Shown: one piece after another, positions 5,888 through 6,942 of the stretch | Layout of the letters: each line of letters begins with the position of its first letter | How positions within the stretch are numbered: the first letter of the stretch is position 1 | Origin: Balneolales bacterium | Lineage (GTDB): Bacteria > Bacteroidota > Rhodothermia > Balneolales > Natronogracilivirgulaceae | Assembly: GCA_007133875.1 (NCBI GenBank) | Contig: SLLW01000367.1 | Coordinates: 1-6,942, forward strand | Direction of reading: 5' to 3' | Length of the DNA stretch: 6,942 nucleotides | Notes under the pieces: generated by a model | What the model was told of the DNA's origin: nothing | The model's input: only the letters and a program-made list of their open reading frames with translations | The model's database searches: none | Program-made: the position numbers and the translations under genes

Positions 5888-6532
5888 TTACCATTTTCTT
5901 TGCAGGTGTTCCAGGTCACTGCGCACAAACCGGCTGGTGGCTTCCGCCAGCATCGCATAAAGTCCGGTTTCATCACTTTCCCTGACCTTGTTTTCAAATT
6001 GCGCTATCCAGCGCGCCAGATGCTGCTCCAGGAATGATCGCTGTTTTTTACGCCAGTTCCCCGGGTCTTCGGCCTCATGCTCCCGGATAATCAAATAACA
6101 GACAAACTCCAGCTCGATCCGGATATGATCAGGCACATCATGAATAGCCAATTCCATACCCTCCGACTCATACCACAGTTGGACATGCATGGTCGATTCG
6201 GCCATCAGATGTTCACTTTTCTCCATATACACCGAACCGTAGGGTGGAGCCTCAAGGGAAAACGGGCCGACAAATAACCGGGCATGTTCGACTTTGAGCG
6301 ACTCCAGGCCGGGCGCGTCAGCCACTCCCTTGCCCAGGTCCGGAAAACGGTTCTCCGGATATACTTCGGTATCGGGGTATCGCAATGCCAGCGCCTCCTG
6401 CAGTTGCCCGATCCGGGTATGAAAATCCTCATCCGGTGTCACAAAACAGTCAGCCAGCAGTTTATAGATTCCACCACGAAGTTCGGTGATTCCCTCCATC
6501 TTTTCTTCACTTTGTATGTGCGGGTTCGTCAT
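5888..6532 (-). CDS. TorD/DmsD-family molybdoenzyme chaperone
   Basis: Cytoplasmic chaperone of the TorD/DmsD/NarJ type, which binds the catalytic subunit of a molybdoenzyme, keeps it competent for cofactor loading and delays its export until folded. The 214-residue all-helical protein has LRGGIYKLLADCF (18-30), then EHARLFVGP (82-90) with APPYGSVYME (95-104), the conserved E-x-x-x-LF-x-G-P...PPYGS-x-Y block, and VPDHIRIELEFVCYLI (133-148), the PDH...ELEF block. The ATG at 6532 is preferred: GGGGA sits four bases upstream and the length suits the family. A TTG at 6589 would add 19 residues that do not look like the family; Met12 (6499) is another possible start. The gene lies 62 bp after the molybdoenzyme stop on the same strand, so its client is almost certainly that enzyme. 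Confidence 0.9.
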   Translation of the reverse strand: MTNPHIQSEEKMEGITELRGGIYKLLADCFVTPDEDFHTRIGQLQEALALRYPDTEVYPENRFPDLGKGVADAPGLESLKVEHARLFVGPFSLEAPPYGSVYMEKSEHLMAESTMHVQLWYESEGMELAIHDVPDHIRIELEFVCYLIIREHEAEDPGNWRKKQRSFLEQHLARWIAQFENKVRESDETGLYAMLAEATSRFVRSDLEHLQRKW

Positions 6533-6594
6533 TGGTTCCCCGGGTATTCGGTCTGATATGTAATATAGGGCTTTGTTCCGGCTGGTCAACCGGG

Positions 6595-6942
6595 TCAGAT
6601 TTTTTCCACACGGATCCGTACCACACCGTAAAACGCCGATGAGCCGCTCAACCGGTCATAATCCGCCGGAAGTACCTGGTTGTTATTGCCACCGCGGGGC
6701 GATTTGCCAAACTCTTTGGAGGCATGGCGTCCATATGCCCAGTGTCCCTGGCCATACGCTTTGACCACCGTCCCCGGGCGGACCCCCTCCCAGAGATTGG
6801 CGGTACACTCCAGTTCGCCCGCCGCCGAATAGAGCCGGATGGGGTCACCGTTTTTCAAACCCAGCCTGTCGGCATCGATCGGGTTGAACTGGGCGACATC
6901 CTCGCCAACGACATTCCCCATGTCAATATCCTTCATTTCGTA
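6595..6942 (-). CDS. DMSO-reductase-family molybdopterin oxidoreductase, C-terminal fragment
   Basis: The frame is open to the window edge and gives the last 115 residues of a large catalytic subunit; the Met near the edge is internal, not a start. The visible part is the molybdopterin-dinucleotide-binding C-terminal domain: VGEDVAQFNPIDADRLGLKN with GDPIRLYS (beta-barrel core), EGVRPGTVVKAYGQGHWAYG, then GGNNNQVLPADYDRLSGSSA and a VRIRVEKI end. The GHWAYG and NNN...DYDRLSG stretches resemble the arsenate, tetrathionate and polysulfide reductase side of the superfamily, but the fragment does not tell the substrate. The catalytic Mo ligand, N-terminal FeS motif and any Tat signal lie outside. 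Electron-transfer and membrane subunits do not follow downstream, so if present they lie upstream, as in B-C-A gene orders. The TorD-like gene follows directly. Confidence 0.9.
   Translation of the reverse strand, partial: YEMKDIDMGNVVGEDVAQFNPIDADRLGLKNGDPIRLYSAAGELECTANLWEGVRPGTVVKAYGQGHWAYGRHASKEFGKSPRGGNNNQVLPADYDRLSGSSAFYGVVRIRVEKI

Noticed and set aside
6533..6589. TTG start at 6589 for the TorD-like gene
   Set aside because: The 19 extra residues do not look like TorD-family sequence, and no ribosome binding site precedes the TTG.

Overview
The window looks like chromosomal DNA of a Gram-negative bacterium, most likely from the Bacteroidota/Rhodothermota/Balneolota side of the tree. 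The reasons are a single-TM TonB-family protein ending in a GIGGGCDE...FTPGRQRG-type C-terminal domain, a penicillin acylase with an N-terminal membrane segment followed by a TNPFTGFWQN stretch, several genes without a clear Shine-Dalgarno sequence, and moderate GC content. The phylum is an inference from protein style, not proven. No rRNA, tRNA, CRISPR array, transposase or phage gene is visible.

Left part (1-4639): two secreted N-terminal-nucleophile (Ntn) hydrolases are transcribed away from each other from a shared 269-bp spacer. On the minus strand is an 806-aa penicillin-acylase-family amidohydrolase (87-2507). Seven bases after its stop, a second minus-strand gene begins and runs off the left edge; only a signal-peptide-like N-terminus is visible (1-79). 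On the plus strand is a 620-aa gamma-glutamyltransferase, probably a lipoprotein (2777-4639). Both main enzymes should be exported and self-cleave at a Gly-Ser or Gly-Thr bond into two chains. Together they suggest hydrolysis of amide, acyl-amide and gamma-glutamyl compounds in the periplasm. The spacer carries several near-copies of an 8-mer (GGTCATGR) in inverted and direct orientation, a possible operator set.

Middle (4640-5511): a 200-bp spacer with a foldable segment and a T-run (4720-4791) is followed by a stand-alone TonB-family energy transducer (4840-5511). It has one N-terminal membrane helix, two proline tracts and an acidic linker. No exbB or exbD is in the window.

Right part (5523-6942): a minus-strand set reads, in transcription order, the C-terminal end of a DMSO-reductase-family molybdopterin oxidoreductase (cut by the window edge), a TorD-family chaperone, and a small carboxymuconolactone-decarboxylase-like protein that lacks the AhpD CxxC pair. 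This is the tail of an operon for an anaerobic-type respiratory molybdoenzyme; the substrate cannot be named from this fragment. It converges on the TonB gene with only 11 bp between the stop codons.

Most of the window holds recognisable families. The parts that families do not explain are the foldable spacer before the TonB gene, the repeat set between the two Ntn hydrolases, the evenly spaced palindromes before the CMD-like gene, and that gene's role in a molybdoenzyme operon.
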